This document shows, piece by piece, positions 1 to 9,700 of a DNA stretch of 64,000 bases (positions within the stretch are counted from its first letter, which is position 1; every line of letters starts with the position of its first letter). Source of the stretch: Eucommia ulmoides (Eukaryota; Streptophyta; Magnoliopsida; Garryales; Eucommiaceae); NCBI GenBank assembly GCA_016647705.1, contig CM028325.1, forward strand, positions 29,740,474 through 29,804,473, given 5' to 3'. The position numbers were made by a program, and so were the translations under genes. The notes beneath the pieces are model-generated. The model saw nothing but the letters and a program-made list of their open reading frames with translations, made no database searches and was not told the DNA's origin.

Positions 1-1199
1 GACGGTAACAGCGGAGCGTTTTTCCAGCGTATGGAGGTTTGTCGTGCCAGGTAAATCAGGGTAGATCAGGTCGGTCGACGAATTTTAGATGGTCGCCGAA
101 GTTGGCGAGGAGAGAGGAGAGAGAGAGAGAGGATCGGTGGTGACGGGTTTGGTTATCGCCGTTGGTGGGTTGGTCATCGTTCCTCCGACGATTGTGCATA
201 TGTGGGTGTGGGGTGTATCCGGCGTTGTATGTGCATGTGCATGAACGTTGGCGGTAAAGATTGGCGGGAGGAGGGAGAGTTCAACCGGCGCTGAGGCGGT
301 GCGGCAGGAGCTCCAAAATGAACCAGAACAGAAAAAAAGGAAAGAAAGAAGAAAAAAAAAAAAAAAAAAGGAAAAGAAATTACATAAACCACCCCAATAA
401 GATTCAAAATCCATCTTGTGGCCGACGGATGATTCGGAACAGGTAAAATCTAAATCGATTACTATTTTCATTAAATTAAATTATTAGCAAATGAGATTAT
501 AATTTTGGAATCGTTAATTCTAATAAATGTTGTCACCGTCCATATTAACAAATGTGTACAGTAATCGTTAACGAAACGTAATTTACTGAATAATAATTTT
601 TCATAATAAAACATGGGGACCGGGGGAAATTGTGAAACTTAGGGCCTGAATTGCATGATTAGGTTATTTTAAATAAGATATTAATTTAGGCCCTATCACT
701 ATTAGGTTCACCGACACCGGAGTCTCGGTAGAGTGTAGCCAATGGAAGTTTTGCGAAGCAGATCACCAGGTGAGTGTACTGTCTTCTTGTCAAACTATTT
801 TTCTATGTATATATAGGATGAAATATGTGTTTACTTAAACGGTATGAATTTATAAATGATATGGATCAAGCAGGATTTGGGTGAGTTGGTAAACTGGATT
901 TTCGAAAGATTTCAATGGTTTTCGAAATGAAGTAATAAATGAATTTTTGTTAGATTTGGTGAAATCAGATGGTGTTTTTTAAAAAGAGAATAGAAAACAT
1001 CTGTTTTTCTAAAAATGCCTGGCTTCCTAAAAATAAATGGTGGAAAAGTGGTTTTGATAAAATCAAACGTTCTCTTTAAAAGAAAGTGTGAAATCTGATT
1101 TTTAGATTTAAAAGTTAGTTTTGAGGAAAAGAGATAGACGTGGTAATTTGGCGATATTGAGTGGACGATATTTATTGAGTTTTGATTTGATGAGTGAGG

Positions 1200-1317
1200 T
1201 TATCCGCTTCGGCGGAGTGATGCTATCCGCTTCGGCAGAGTGATGTTTATCTGCTTCGGCAAAGTGATGTTAGACGTTTATACTTCGCAGTGATTATCCG
1301 CTTTGGCAGAGTGATGG
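1200..1317 (+). repeat. Tandem repeat of about 23 bp, about four copies
   Basis: Units read as variants of TATCCGCTTCGGCAGAGTGATG. Three are nearly contiguous and a fourth follows a diverged spacer. It lies inside the LTR-like segment. Confidence 0.85.
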
Positions 1318-1873
1318 GTGTTCGTAGGAAGGTATATCCTATGGATGGTACGGTACCGTTGCAAACTCCCGATCGTGAGGTTAAAACGATCACTAGGGCT
1401 GACCAGTGTGTGTGTTTAAGGTGTGTGTATTTGAGATGTGTGCTTGAGATGTGGTATTTTACATATATTGGCTGATTGATATTTATTATAATGGTGATTA
1501 GTATGATTTTTATATTAGTTGGATTTGAATGGAACTTAGTTATGTCGCTTTATTTTTCCTGCTTTCATATAGGAGATTTTACGAGTTATGTTGTATTCAT
1601 ATACTTACGCTTGATCCAGTTAGATGTTGTAGAATGGATTTTATTATTAAAAATATTTCCACTAAGAAGGCAGTACACTCGCAGGTGAGGCAGCTAGGAG
1701 TCGGTCCCCTACTAGCGCTAGGTAGAGTCCTACGATGGAGTCATGTGGAGGGTTGAGATGAACTTTTTGAGGCGAACCTATGACGGGTTCATGGTATTAT
1801 ATTTTGCTGTTAGTATATTTGGGGAACGAGTGTGTTTCCATAACAGAAATGTGTATAGCTTCATATAGATGAT

Positions 1874-1878
<5 letters not shown>

Positions 1879-1910
<32 letters not shown>
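1879..1910. repeat. (AT)n microsatellite
   Basis: About 16 uninterrupted AT dinucleotides. Confidence 0.95.
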
Positions 1911-1912
<2 letters not shown>

Positions 1913-2011
1913 TTATTGTCGTGTAATAGATGGTGGGTTGATTATTTTTGGTGATATCATGATGTCGTCACGCCAGCCTGGGATGTTTGGATTTCGGGAT
2001 GAGTTGTGACA

Positions 2012-2640
2012 GTTAACGTTAACACAATTTACAACCAAAACACAATAACTAATTGCATTAACATTAACGCATTAATAATGCAACACATTTAACTTACTTG
2101 CGTTAACGTTAACACAATTACAACCCAACCCAATAACTAATTACTTTAACGTTAACGCATTAATAATCTAACACATTTAACTTACTTCACATTAACAATC
2201 TAGCACATTTAACTTACTTGCGTCAACGTTAACACAATTACAACCCAATAGCAAAGTCAATGATAATGTAATTAAGGTCATTGCGTTAATGTTAACACAA
2301 TTTTAGTACAAATGTTTAACCAGACCAATAAACATACCAAATCTAAACATTTAACGTTAACTTAAATGTTCATGCTTTTAAACACAATCACATGTGTTAA
2401 TTGGAGTCAATTATTTTGCAAAAGCTTCAACGCATTCGTCCCGCAACGTATTTTTAAATGAAAACAACAACGCATTTTTTACATGTTAACATTAATGCAA
2501 TAAATCAACAGATGCCATAAGAGTTAAAGAATTACATTTTCTTTAAGTTAACGTTAACGCATTTTCACATTAACGTTAACGCTGTTTGCACATTAAATCA
2601 CCCATCAAACACATGCATCCATCATCGCAAAAAATGAATA
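2012..2640. repeat. GTTAAC palindrome repeat block 1 (3' flank of the ULP1-like gene)
   Basis: Repeated occurrences of GTTAACGTTAAC and one-base variants (near 2012, 2102, 2150, 2225, 2283, 2550, 2570) lie in a loose tandem array of roughly 90-bp units. A unit contains the palindrome, ACAATTACAACCCAA, AATAACTAATT and CACATTTAACTTACTT. The stretch 2012-2445 matches 5290-5790 in the same orientation. Confidence 0.8.
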
Positions 2641-2712
2641 AAACAGAAAAATATTTAAATTTTTGGTAGATTTTTTTTTTTTCTTATATCATGTATCAAC
2701 TTTCCCCCTAGG

Positions 2713-3110
2713 TTAGAGTGTACCCTGATCTGGTTGGGTTTTTTCAACATCGCCCCCCACCATGGAGACCCAGCTATAGTGCGGATGGTTGAGTAGAGCA
2801 TATATTATGTCTTTCTGGATACCCTGTACATCTGCTACCGACAGTTTTTTTCGCGACGGGTATATTTTCAGCATATTGTTTCGTGATGTACATAACAAAA
2901 ATACCGCAATCAGTCTTACAAGGGGGGGGGGGGAGGTAAATAGATGAGAATCATAACTTGCACAGACATACGATTTTTAGTGCATGAGTTTCGGACGGGT
3001 AAACTTACGCCCTTCGTTGTTGCGCTAAATCGAGACATTGTTCTATAGGTGCATCGCCCCAATCTGGCCGTATTTCCTTGTTAATATGTCTCTCAACAAA
3101 CTTTTTATGT
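2713..3110 (-). pseudogene. ULP1 catalytic domain, C-terminal exons with catalytic Cys in a shifted frame
   Basis: One exon (about 3012-3110) reads FVERHINKEIRPDWGDAP and ends before GTAAGT. The next starts at 2914 after TTGTAAG and reads TDCGIFVMYITKQYAENIPV, carrying the catalytic Cys codon at 2906-2908. Direct splicing puts this exon in the wrong frame, yet that same frame is right again further on (KLSVADVQGIQKDIIYALLN, to a stop at 2713). So one base change before 2914 and a compensating one at the seven-T run (2845-2851) are implied. Confidence 0.5.
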
Positions 3111-3185
3111 TCAAAATATAGGTTAGTCAAATAAAACAGAGCGTAGTTACATTCAGTCAAAGTAGTTCCATGTTAAATCACATAC

Positions 3186-3425
3186 CACCATAAGCGCATC
3201 GTTATAATAATGATCAGTGGTGTTCTTCCTCGAACGGATGGAATTGTAAAACGTCCATTTTTTATCATGTATGTCCAGCACCATTACAGTCCAGTGATTA
3301 GGTGACGCATGGCAACCTTGAGTGTTCATCGGGAACACAACATACCGATTTTCTTTGCTGAATACGGTGGAGATTGTGTAGTAGACATCTTTCAGCAGGA
3401 GTTTGTTGTTGTCTCTTATAACATT
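3186..3425 (-). CDS. ULP1 catalytic domain, exon with the catalytic His
   Basis: The exon is 80 codons, from acceptor CATAG (3426-3430) to donor GTATGTG at 3185. It contains KLLLKDVYYTIS and then SPNHWTVMVLDIHDKKWTFY. The His of NHW (3294-3296) is the expected catalytic His. Seventeen residues later, where ULP1 proteases have the catalytic Asp of a DSL motif, there is Asn (YNSI). The downstream intron has a branch-like CTAAC before AAAAAG. The domain reads cleanly here, so decay appears mild. Confidence 0.6.
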
Positions 3426-3499
3426 CTATGATTTTTTACATGTTAGCATGGTTGGATGAAAAAGGGGAAAAAAAGCCAAAATGTGCTAAAGCGTCTTAC

Positions 3500-3616
3500 C
3501 CAAATGCATGATAATGCGAACCGTGTTTCGTGCAACAGTATGATTAACGTTGACATCTGCATGTGATTGATTGCTCTAATTTCATCTTCCAAACACTCCC
3601 CGTACGAATCGATAAC
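3500..3616 (-). CDS. ULP1 catalytic domain, second exon
   Basis: Exactly 39 codons lie between CTTATCCCACAG (acceptor) and GTAAGACG (donor). The peptide starts VIDSYGECLEDEIRA, matching the helix of ULP1 proteases that begins with a conserved xxDxY. Phase is zero at both ends, and the intron upstream holds a GTTAACGTTAACG repeat (3647-3665). Confidence 0.55.
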
Positions 3617-3755
3617 CTGTGGGATAAGGGGAGGGGGAGACAGTAACGTTAACGTTAACGCAATTTTTGTTAACGTAAACATTTTTTTACGAAACAAGTT
3701 GATGTAAGCATTTAATCAATCATAAAATGTAAACATTGCGCAGTCGGTTTCATAC

Positions 3756-3846
3756 GTTATCTGACACACGTCGCTCAATAAGCATGCAAATGACGTCGCC
3801 ACAAGAAACCGTGGCCATGGGTTTCCCGCCTCCAAACACGAATGTA
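3756..3846 (-). CDS. ULP1 catalytic domain, first exon
   Basis: After an acceptor AG (TGTCCCAG at 3847 and above on the minus strand), the frame reads TFVFGGGKPMATVSCGDVIC and continues to VSDN. It then meets a GTATG donor at 3755. It joins in phase to the next exon, giving the usual run-in to a ULP1 domain. Confidence 0.5.
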
Positions 3847-3950
3847 CTGGGACATTGTCAAAAACAACATATCACATGCTCAGCAAACATTTCCTAGAAA
3901 AAGGCATTTTTAAAGTAAATAGGCACTTTGAGTTAACATGTGTTTTTTTA

Positions 3951-4307
3951 CTATGGCCCCTCATTGGAAATCACTTGCAACTTTTTCCAATCGTCATCAC
4001 CAAGCATCGCACCAACGGTCGTCGCATTTCGAGGTGGCAATATTGCATTGTCTTCATACATTGTTGTCGGTAGAAGCTCTTCAACATTAACTATATCAGT
4101 TTTCTCTTTTTGCTTCCCCTTCCATTTTGTTTTGGGGTAGACAAAATCACTGCCTTGTTTCTTTGGTTGTCTCTTCTTTTGCTTTACTCGTCCAACCATG
4201 GAGCTAACTTTTGGCGTTGCCCCCCCCATGCGACGTGGGCATTGGGACTGGTGATGGTGCATCGGGCGCGTCTGTCGGCATGACCATAGAGAGCGGTTGA
4301 GCCTCAA
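3951..4307 (-). CDS. Lysine-rich (nuclear-signal-like) exon of the ULP1-like gene
   Basis: The 118-residue frame contains RVKQKKRQPKKQ and KWKGKQKEK, basic clusters of the kind that act as nuclear localisation signals, followed by an acidic stretch. Such a segment normally precedes the ULP1 domain. Exon borders were not resolved. Confidence 0.4.
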   Translation of the reverse strand: MRLNRSLWSCRQTRPMHHHQSQCPRRMGGATPKVSSMVGRVKQKKRQPKKQGSDFVYPKTKWKGKQKEKTDIVNVEELLPTTMYEDNAILPPRNATTVGAMLGDDDWKKLQVISNEGP

Positions 4308-4358
4308 GGACTACGAGAGTGGTAGGTGTACCCTTCCCCCCCGTTTGCATGTTGGCGT

Positions 4359-4748
4359 TCAATTTCGTCTAAAGGTCATGTATTTATTTATTAAGCATTT
4401 AAGCGTCACATGCATTTTAACGTCGTGTTTGACTATCTCTTTCTTCTCCTCTTTTAGCAGTTTGTTGATTTCTTGTTTTGCTTTCAAGTCAACAGCAAGA
4501 TGATTATATTTCTTTTTCATTTCGTCAGTATCATCAGCATGTTGTTGATTCAACATTTTGATTGTTTTTTCAGCGTCCCCACCTTCTGGGCGAGCTCGTG
4601 ACATCTCTGCCTAAGGTCATCTTTCTCTGTATTGACGGGGGGCTCCTTATATTTTTTAGTCACGTCGTGCACGTTGATTTTCGTCAGGATGTCTGTCTTC
4701 TCCTCAATTCATTTCGCTAATTTCGCAGAGAGGTTGGAGACAGAACGC
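4359..4748 (-). pseudogene. Coiled-coil region of the ULP1-like gene, frameshifted
   Basis: The minus-strand translation shows heptad-like Lys/Glu/Leu-rich sequence split over at least two frames, with one in-frame stop near 4710. One piece (4359-4604) is an 81-residue open frame with LNQQHADDTDEMKKKYNHL. It lies between the linker and the lysine-rich segment, as in other ULP1-like transposon proteins. Confidence 0.4.
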
Positions 4749-5227
4749 TCATAACTTTCTTTTTCTTGCAATGACAATCTTATTTTTCTGCTCGACGTTG
4801 GCGGCGGTTACGCTTGTAATTACCCTATGCAACGCCGTAATGGTCTGCTCTTTTTTCATTTTTTTTGTCTCGAACTCACCCTGTATGTGTTCGATCTTTT
4901 TGCGGATGTCATCAATTGTAGGCGCGGCCACAGACGGTGGTCCCAAGGCACCCCCGGAAGGTGTGCAAAATACAGTCTCAGTGGGGGTAGAATCATCACC
5001 CAAATCAGTTGCGTCTTGAGTTGGGACAGGAGTAGGATGATTTATGAGGGGTGTCAGATATCGCCCTATGATATCGTTAACCATTGTATCGTAGGCATCA
5101 TCAGTACCAGCGTCTGGATTTTTGCCCTTATTGTCTGGGCTCTCCTTTATTGAGTCATCGCTCTCCTCCTTCAAAGCAATCCCCATTTGCAGCTCTGTTA
5201 AAGTCTCATCAACGGGCTGGTCTTTCA
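4749..5227 (-). CDS. Acidic linker exon of the ULP1-like gene
   Basis: This is 159 residues on the minus strand after an acceptor-like ACTAAG. The first half is rich in Asp, Glu, Ser, Thr and Pro and looks disordered. The last third becomes Lys/Glu-rich and starts a coiled coil. The frame stops at 4749, but the coiled-coil pattern continues in another frame (towards 4700), so one base has probably been gained or lost near 4770. The exon is bounded upstream by the roughly 930-bp intron that holds GTTAAC block 2. Confidence 0.45.
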
Positions 5228-5249
5228 CTTAGTATACGTGCAAACTTAG

Positions 5250-5800
5250 TTTCATTAACGTTAACAAAGCCACTAACCCCCCAAACCATTAACTTAATTG
5301 CGTTAACGTTAACGTAATTACAACACCAACCCAATAACTAATTGCGTTAATGTTAACGCAATTACAAATTAGCACATGTAAATTACTTGCGTTAACGTTA
5401 ACACAATTACAACTAAACCTCAATAATTAATTGTGTTAAAGTTAACGTATTAACAATCCAGCCTATTTAACTTATTTTGCGTTAACGTTAACGCAATCAC
5501 AACCTAACCCAATAAGTAATTGCGTTAACATTAACGCATTTACACTCCAGCATATTAACTAATTTGTGTTAACGTTAACACAATTTCACCCCAGTAGCAA
5601 TGTCAATGGTAACGCATTTGAGGGCATTGTGTTAACGTTAACACAATTTAGTACAATTGTTTAACCAGACCAACAAACAAACCAAATCTAAACATTTAAC
5701 GTTAACTTAAATGTTTATGTTTTTTCAACACAATCACATGTGTCAATTATTTTTCAAAAACTTCAACACATTCGTCCCCCCCATCTCATTTTTATTTTTT
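5250..5800. repeat. GTTAAC palindrome repeat block 2 (intron of the ULP1-like gene)
   Basis: About seven palindromes or near-palindromes occur (near 5303, 5346, 5392, 5481, 5523, 5569, 5632) in roughly 90-bp units, followed by a unique tail (about 5650-5790). Both the array and the tail are matched by block 1, tail included (2310-2445). The two blocks are direct repeats. Confidence 0.8.
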
Positions 5801-6160
5801 GCATTAACATCAACGCATTTTTATATGAAAACAACATGTGATGATTTGAAAAACATTAGGTTTTGCGCTACGCCATGAATGTTAAAGCACAACACGTTTT
5901 TGTCTTTACCTTTTCAGTTGGCAGGAACCCGAAGAGAATGCACCCAGGTTGGAAGAAAACGTGGTGAGGCACCATCGCTCTAAACACGGCACACTATGCC
6001 CCCTACCCTCAGTGTGGTCAACCAACGTTGTGTGCTCGTACAACCAATACTATAAAGTCAAATTTGTACAATGTCAAGTAGGTTCCACAAACAACACTTT
6101 TTTATTTTGGAAAAACGTTTTCATAATGGTTATGTGTATACATGGAAAGCAAGCACGTAC

Positions 6161-6737
6161 CCCGTGACCAATCGGGGTTCCATGTACAATTTCTTGAGGC
6201 TCATTTTCAGATCTGTGAATATCGCAGCTGTCCAGTTGTAATTTTCCATGCCTTTAATCGTTTCAACATAGCGAACTAACCATTTCGGGACCTGCTGCCC
6301 AGTTGCCGCAAAAAAAAATGTGGTCATCAGGTTCAGAATGACTATACGCACAACATCCTGTTTCGTTTTATCGTCCGTAGCGTTGACATTCGCTTGCACT
6401 AGTGACAAATACATGACACTGAACCCGCGATCTGCGAATGTTAGTTTGGACATGAAGGGAGAGTCGGTTTGTGTGTATCGGCTTACAACAACAGGTTCTT
6501 CGCCCGTCGTTATCCCAAATATTAGTTGTATGTCCAGCGGGGTTATCCGGACGAGCCTGCCCCCTATCCTAAACCCCACCCACGCAGGGTTATAGCATCG
6601 GATGATCATTTCAATGAGATCATCATTTTTGTGGATGTTTTCGAGAGTGACTATTTGCTCATATAACGTCTCGAATAATTTTGCAAATGGGGTCTTGGCC
6701 AGCAGCGTCTTACGCTGATCTTTGAGTTTTGTATTCT
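6161..6737 (-). CDS. N-terminal domain exon of the ULP1-like gene
   Basis: An open frame runs from about 6737, just after a possible acceptor AG and an upstream TGA, through the ATG at 6609 to a possible donor GTACGT at 6160. The protein contains the block FRIGGRLVRITPLDIQLIFG followed by TTGEEP. This fits the pattern seen in plant ULP1-associated N-terminal (DUF1985-like or mobile-domain-like) regions, where a beta-rich segment precedes a conserved FGI(T/P)xG turn. It ends in LVTG just before the possible donor. The exact donor is unclear, because direct joining to the next exon shifts the frame by one base. The 5' end of the gene (more exons above 6738) is not resolved. Confidence 0.55.
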
Positions 6738-6849
6738 TTCAGCAGCTCATACGTCTACTTCAGGTTGGAGACATAAAGGAACGTTGGCTGGCTGCAATTT
6801 TCTTTCTTGGGTTTCTTACGAAGTTTTACTACAAGAACGACGGGAAACA

Positions 6850-7450
6850 CAATTAATACACATTACAAGCCACACGTTAATGTTAAAGCAGTCCAAAAAT
6901 AGTACCAAATCCTAAAATTAACGCACATTAATGTTTACTCCTCCATATTCCTCTTTACAAGCAAAACCCATTTGCGTTAACATTAATGTTAAAACGGTCC
7001 ACCTTAACAAAGACAAACTTGTTTACGTTAACGTTAATGCAATTAATATGCACACCTTTAACATTAACGTAATCCCAGACCAAGTGTTGTACCAGACCAA
7101 TAAACATACGAAAATCTAATTCACGACCACTAACGTTAAAACGGACCCATTTTTTTACAAGCAACTATTTTGCGTTAACGTTAACATACTAAAATAAACA
7201 CGTTAACATTAACGTATTTTTCCCAGCCTAAGTGTTGTACCAAACCAATATACATAGCAAAATCTAATTACCGACCATTAATGTAAAACGATCCCCCCTT
7301 TTTACAAGGCAACTTCTTCTGCGTTAACATTAACGCAATTAACATCCACGCGTTAACGTTAATAAAATCCAGTCCACAGTGTTGTACCAGACAAATAAAC
7401 ATACCAACATCTAAACATCCGACTTACATTAATGTTAATGTTAACGCAAA
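6850..7450. repeat. GTTAAC repeat block 3 with a unit of about 148 bp
   Basis: The phrase GTGTTGTACCA recurs near 7083, 7232 and 7379, giving a period close to 148 bp over about three and a half copies. Each unit also contains ATAAACATA, CGACCA, AAACGGxCCC, TTTTTACAAG and one or two GTTAACGTTAAC-type palindromes. The composition differs from blocks 1 and 2 apart from the palindrome. Confidence 0.75.
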
Positions 7451-7812
7451 CATACTTTTTTAATTTCTACTTTTGGGGGGCAAAACAACAGGTGGGTAAA
7501 CCCAAGAAAGCACGTGAAGGTTTTCAAAACTGCAAACCACGACACAAAACATGACATACGATGTCATAAGAAACATAAATCCAAAATCGGGAAACACAAC
7601 ATGTCAAAGTTGGTGAAAATAGACAAACATCATCGTCTCGTTTGTGAATTCGATTTCTAAACGTTTTTCGCTGAACATAAGTGTATCGATTTTAAATTTT
7701 TACATACCGTCGGGATTGAGGATTCCTCGTTTCTGTGTAGAAAACGACGGGACGCGTTCGGATTATTAGTTATCTCACCTATTTAGTTTTAGGGTTTCTG
7801 AAGTTTTGAAGC
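7449..7812. other. Non-repetitive stretch upstream of the ULP1-like gene
   Basis: On the minus strand a short open stretch with a GTATGT donor at about 7710 could be an upstream exon of the ULP1-like gene. On the plus strand TTAGTTTTAGGGTTT (around 7783-7797) resembles a telo-box promoter motif. No firm gene call is possible. Confidence 0.25.
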
Positions 7813-7956
7813 ATGGAGAGAATAGAGAGCATTTTAGACGATTTTGTGTGCAATAGTGTAGATAGTGGAACGGGTAGTAGGATATATCGAAATCAGAACA
7901 GACGCGATAACACAACGACAACATCCAAAAGCGTTAACGTTAACGCAATCCGTTAA
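7813..7956 (+). CDS. Small plus-strand ORF running into a GTTAAC palindrome, unrecognised
   Basis: The ATG at 7813 opens 47 codons (starting MERIESILDDFV) and stops at 7956. The last codons lie inside the palindrome GCGTTAACGTTAACGC at 7931-7946. A TTTTAGGGTTT element lies about 20 bases upstream of the ATG. It is too short to judge, and no family was recognised. It may be a captured gene fragment or chance. Confidence 0.15.
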   Translation: MERIESILDDFVCNSVDSGTGSRIYRNQNRRDNTTTTSKSVNVNAIR

Positions 7957-8403
7957 TATGTACAAAAAAAAAAAAAAAAAAAGAACATTGCAAAGATATC
8001 GGCGAGCTCTTTAATTTGATCATATTTTTGTATGATTTGATTCAGAAATCAAGTATATAGAGGGGGATTACGTATTGTGATGTGTTTATGTAGTGCACTG
8101 TTTACGTTTGTAGTGATTTGTAGTCTCAGAATGGCATGATCTGTAATTAAACTAAATTAGGAAAGGCCAAATTGAAGGACTTTTTCCTAAAGATTTGGTG
8201 GGGTCTGAAAACTTAATTCACATTGTCAGGGGGTCTGAATAGTGAATGAGCTCCTTACAAAGGACTGAAAAATAAAATTCCCTTTAATTAATTCATATTG
8301 TATTTGCTTTCTTTTTAGGTAAAAAATTTTTTGGAATCACAGTTATTTTTTCAAATAATTTAAAATATAGATCAGAAAAATCAATCATATATTTGTGCAT
8401 TAA
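7957..8403. other. Unassigned AT-rich DNA with a short poly-A tract
   Basis: It contains a roughly 20-base A tract near 7963-7982 and unique AT-rich sequence. No coding frame, structural RNA or repeat was recognised. Confidence 0.4.
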
Positions 8404-8407
8404 TTAC

Positions 8408-8434
8408 AAAAAAAAAAAAAAAAAAAAAAAAAAA
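8408..8434. repeat. Poly-A tract
   Basis: A near-pure run of about 27 A. It could mark a retroposon tail, but no element body was recognised next to it. Confidence 0.9.
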
Positions 8435-8929
8435 AGCAAAAAAGACAAAATTGAGTGAGATTACTTATATACATATATATATATAATAAAAATAGAAAAC
8501 TATGTAAGAATTCATCAAAAGATTTGAAATAGACATTCTCTAACCTAATTGAAATCTTCTCTCTCCTTCTATTTTTAAGTATTAATACTAATTTTAGACT
8601 AGCGCTAAGTGTGGGGTTCGGATTAATTTGCACGTGTATTTTATTTTATTGTGTAAATTTAATTTTGTATTTGTTTTGTTTAACAAAATATTTTGTATTA
8701 TTGGGAATGATGAAATTTTAGTTGAACATAATATTAATACTAAAGAAATGTGTGATTGCAAATTTCTTTTTATATTTGTATAGTAACAAAAATATTACAT
8801 TGTATAATTGCAAATTCAATTAATGTTAATTGAATTTTTCTGTTTTATTTAAGGAATCTAAGTTGTTTTTTTTCGTCTTTCTTTTCTATCTTTTATTATC
8901 TCTCCAAATAACCCGTCTACCTTTACATA

Positions 8930-9240
8930 CACTACAATGAAAAATATGATTATATAAACCTTTATAAACTCCTAGTTATATGAACATTTATATAATCACA
9001 AATAAAAAATATAATTACATAAACTTTTTATACACCCCCAAACCCAAAATATAACATTTAAACCTCTATACACCCACAAACAAAAATATAATTATATACA
9101 TCTTTATACACCAATATACAAAAATTATAAGTATTACATTTGTACACCCCCAATAAAAATATAAGTATATAATAAAAAATTATATTTTTATCCTTTTATA
9201 AATCAACAAATATTCAATCATACCCTTAAATTTTCCCAAT
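8930..9240. repeat. Degenerate AT-rich tandem repeat
   Basis: Variants of ATACACCCxCAAAxAAAAAT followed by ATAATTATATA recur about every 45-60 bp. The surrounding 8435-9540 is AT-rich DNA with no supported gene. Confidence 0.5.
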
Positions 9241-9390
9241 ATACAAATAATTTCCAAAAAAAAAGAAACATAACTTATTTTAAATAAGATATTATTTGAA
9301 AAAATATACATTATAAGAGTATTTTAGTGATGTTATTCGATTTTTCGTAAGGTTCATAAAAAGAGGATGAATTAATATGTTATTTTCAGG

Positions 9391-9393
9391 ATA

Positions 9394-9435
<42 letters not shown>
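9391..9435. repeat. Poly-T tract of about 45 bp
   Basis: A pure T run apart from its edges, inside AT-rich sequence. Confidence 0.9.
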
Positions 9436-9440
<5 letters not shown>

Positions 9441-9540
9441 TAGATTAATTTATAATCAACATTAATGTTTAGTAATGAAATGAATAAATATAACATTAAT
9501 GATGAAATTAATGTTAGAATATTAGGCGGTAAGGAAATTA

Positions 9541-9700
9541 ATATAATATTAAGGACAAATTACATTTTAAATCCTCTAATTATTGACACGTTTCATTGTA
9601 GTCCAATAAGTTTATAAGTTTCACTTTAAACCCTCTAAGTATGTAACCGATTTTACTTGGTCATTCCGTTAGTTTTTTCATCCAAACTAACAGAAAACCT
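9541..9700 (+). mobile_element. MULE-like terminal fragment, copy 1
   Basis: It has the phrasing common at the ends of non-autonomous plant DNA elements: ACAAATTACATTTTAAATCC, then pyrimidine-rich repeats. A diverged reverse-complement copy lies at 30691-30807. The right end was not found. The following sequence to 10274 contains pyrimidine-rich tracts (9746-9845) and no supported gene. Confidence 0.4.

Larger units (their letters stand above)
1..2011 (+). mobile_element. Right part of a gypsy-type LTR, probably solo, cut by the window edge
   Basis: The segment ends in GAGTTGTGACA at 2001-2011, like the CGAGTCGTCACA end of LTR-E read on its own strand. It has no primer binding site after it, so it looks like a solo LTR or a truncated element. 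It contains the phrase CAGGTGAGTGTACTG near 769-783, which resembles the transcribed part of plant gypsy LTRs, a short tandem repeat and an AT microsatellite. The open frames at 85-471 and 1290-1756 have no recognisable domain. The left end lies outside the window, so length and target duplication cannot be judged. Confidence 0.4.
2713..6840 (-). pseudogene. ULP1-like cysteine protease (C48) gene, multi-exon, decayed
   Basis: Read on the minus strand this is one gene of the plant ULP1-protease type. In order it has an N-terminal domain typical of transposon-associated ULP1 proteins (6161-6737), an acidic Ser/Thr-rich linker (4749-5227), a coiled-coil region (4359-4748), a lysine-rich region (3951-4307) and a C-terminal ULP1 catalytic domain (2713-3846). 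Several introns have canonical GT and AG borders and keep the frame. Members of the family cleave SUMO from proteins. In plants many copies are carried by MULE transposons, but I see no MURA transposase here. Frameshifts in the coiled coil, an in-frame stop near 4710, a shifted frame around the catalytic Cys and an Asn where the catalytic Asp is expected all argue for a pseudogene. A host-gene origin cannot be excluded. Confidence 0.65.

Noticed and set aside
85-471. Overlapping open frames on both strands (up to 128 residues) near the left edge
   Set aside because: They run through a purine/pyrimidine-rich stretch and an A-rich tract. No domain was seen and the segment looks like LTR sequence.
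2012-2640. CRISPR-like array from repeated GTTAAC units
   Set aside because: Spacing is irregular, the units are diverged and the context is a plant genome. The array is a minisatellite-like repeat.
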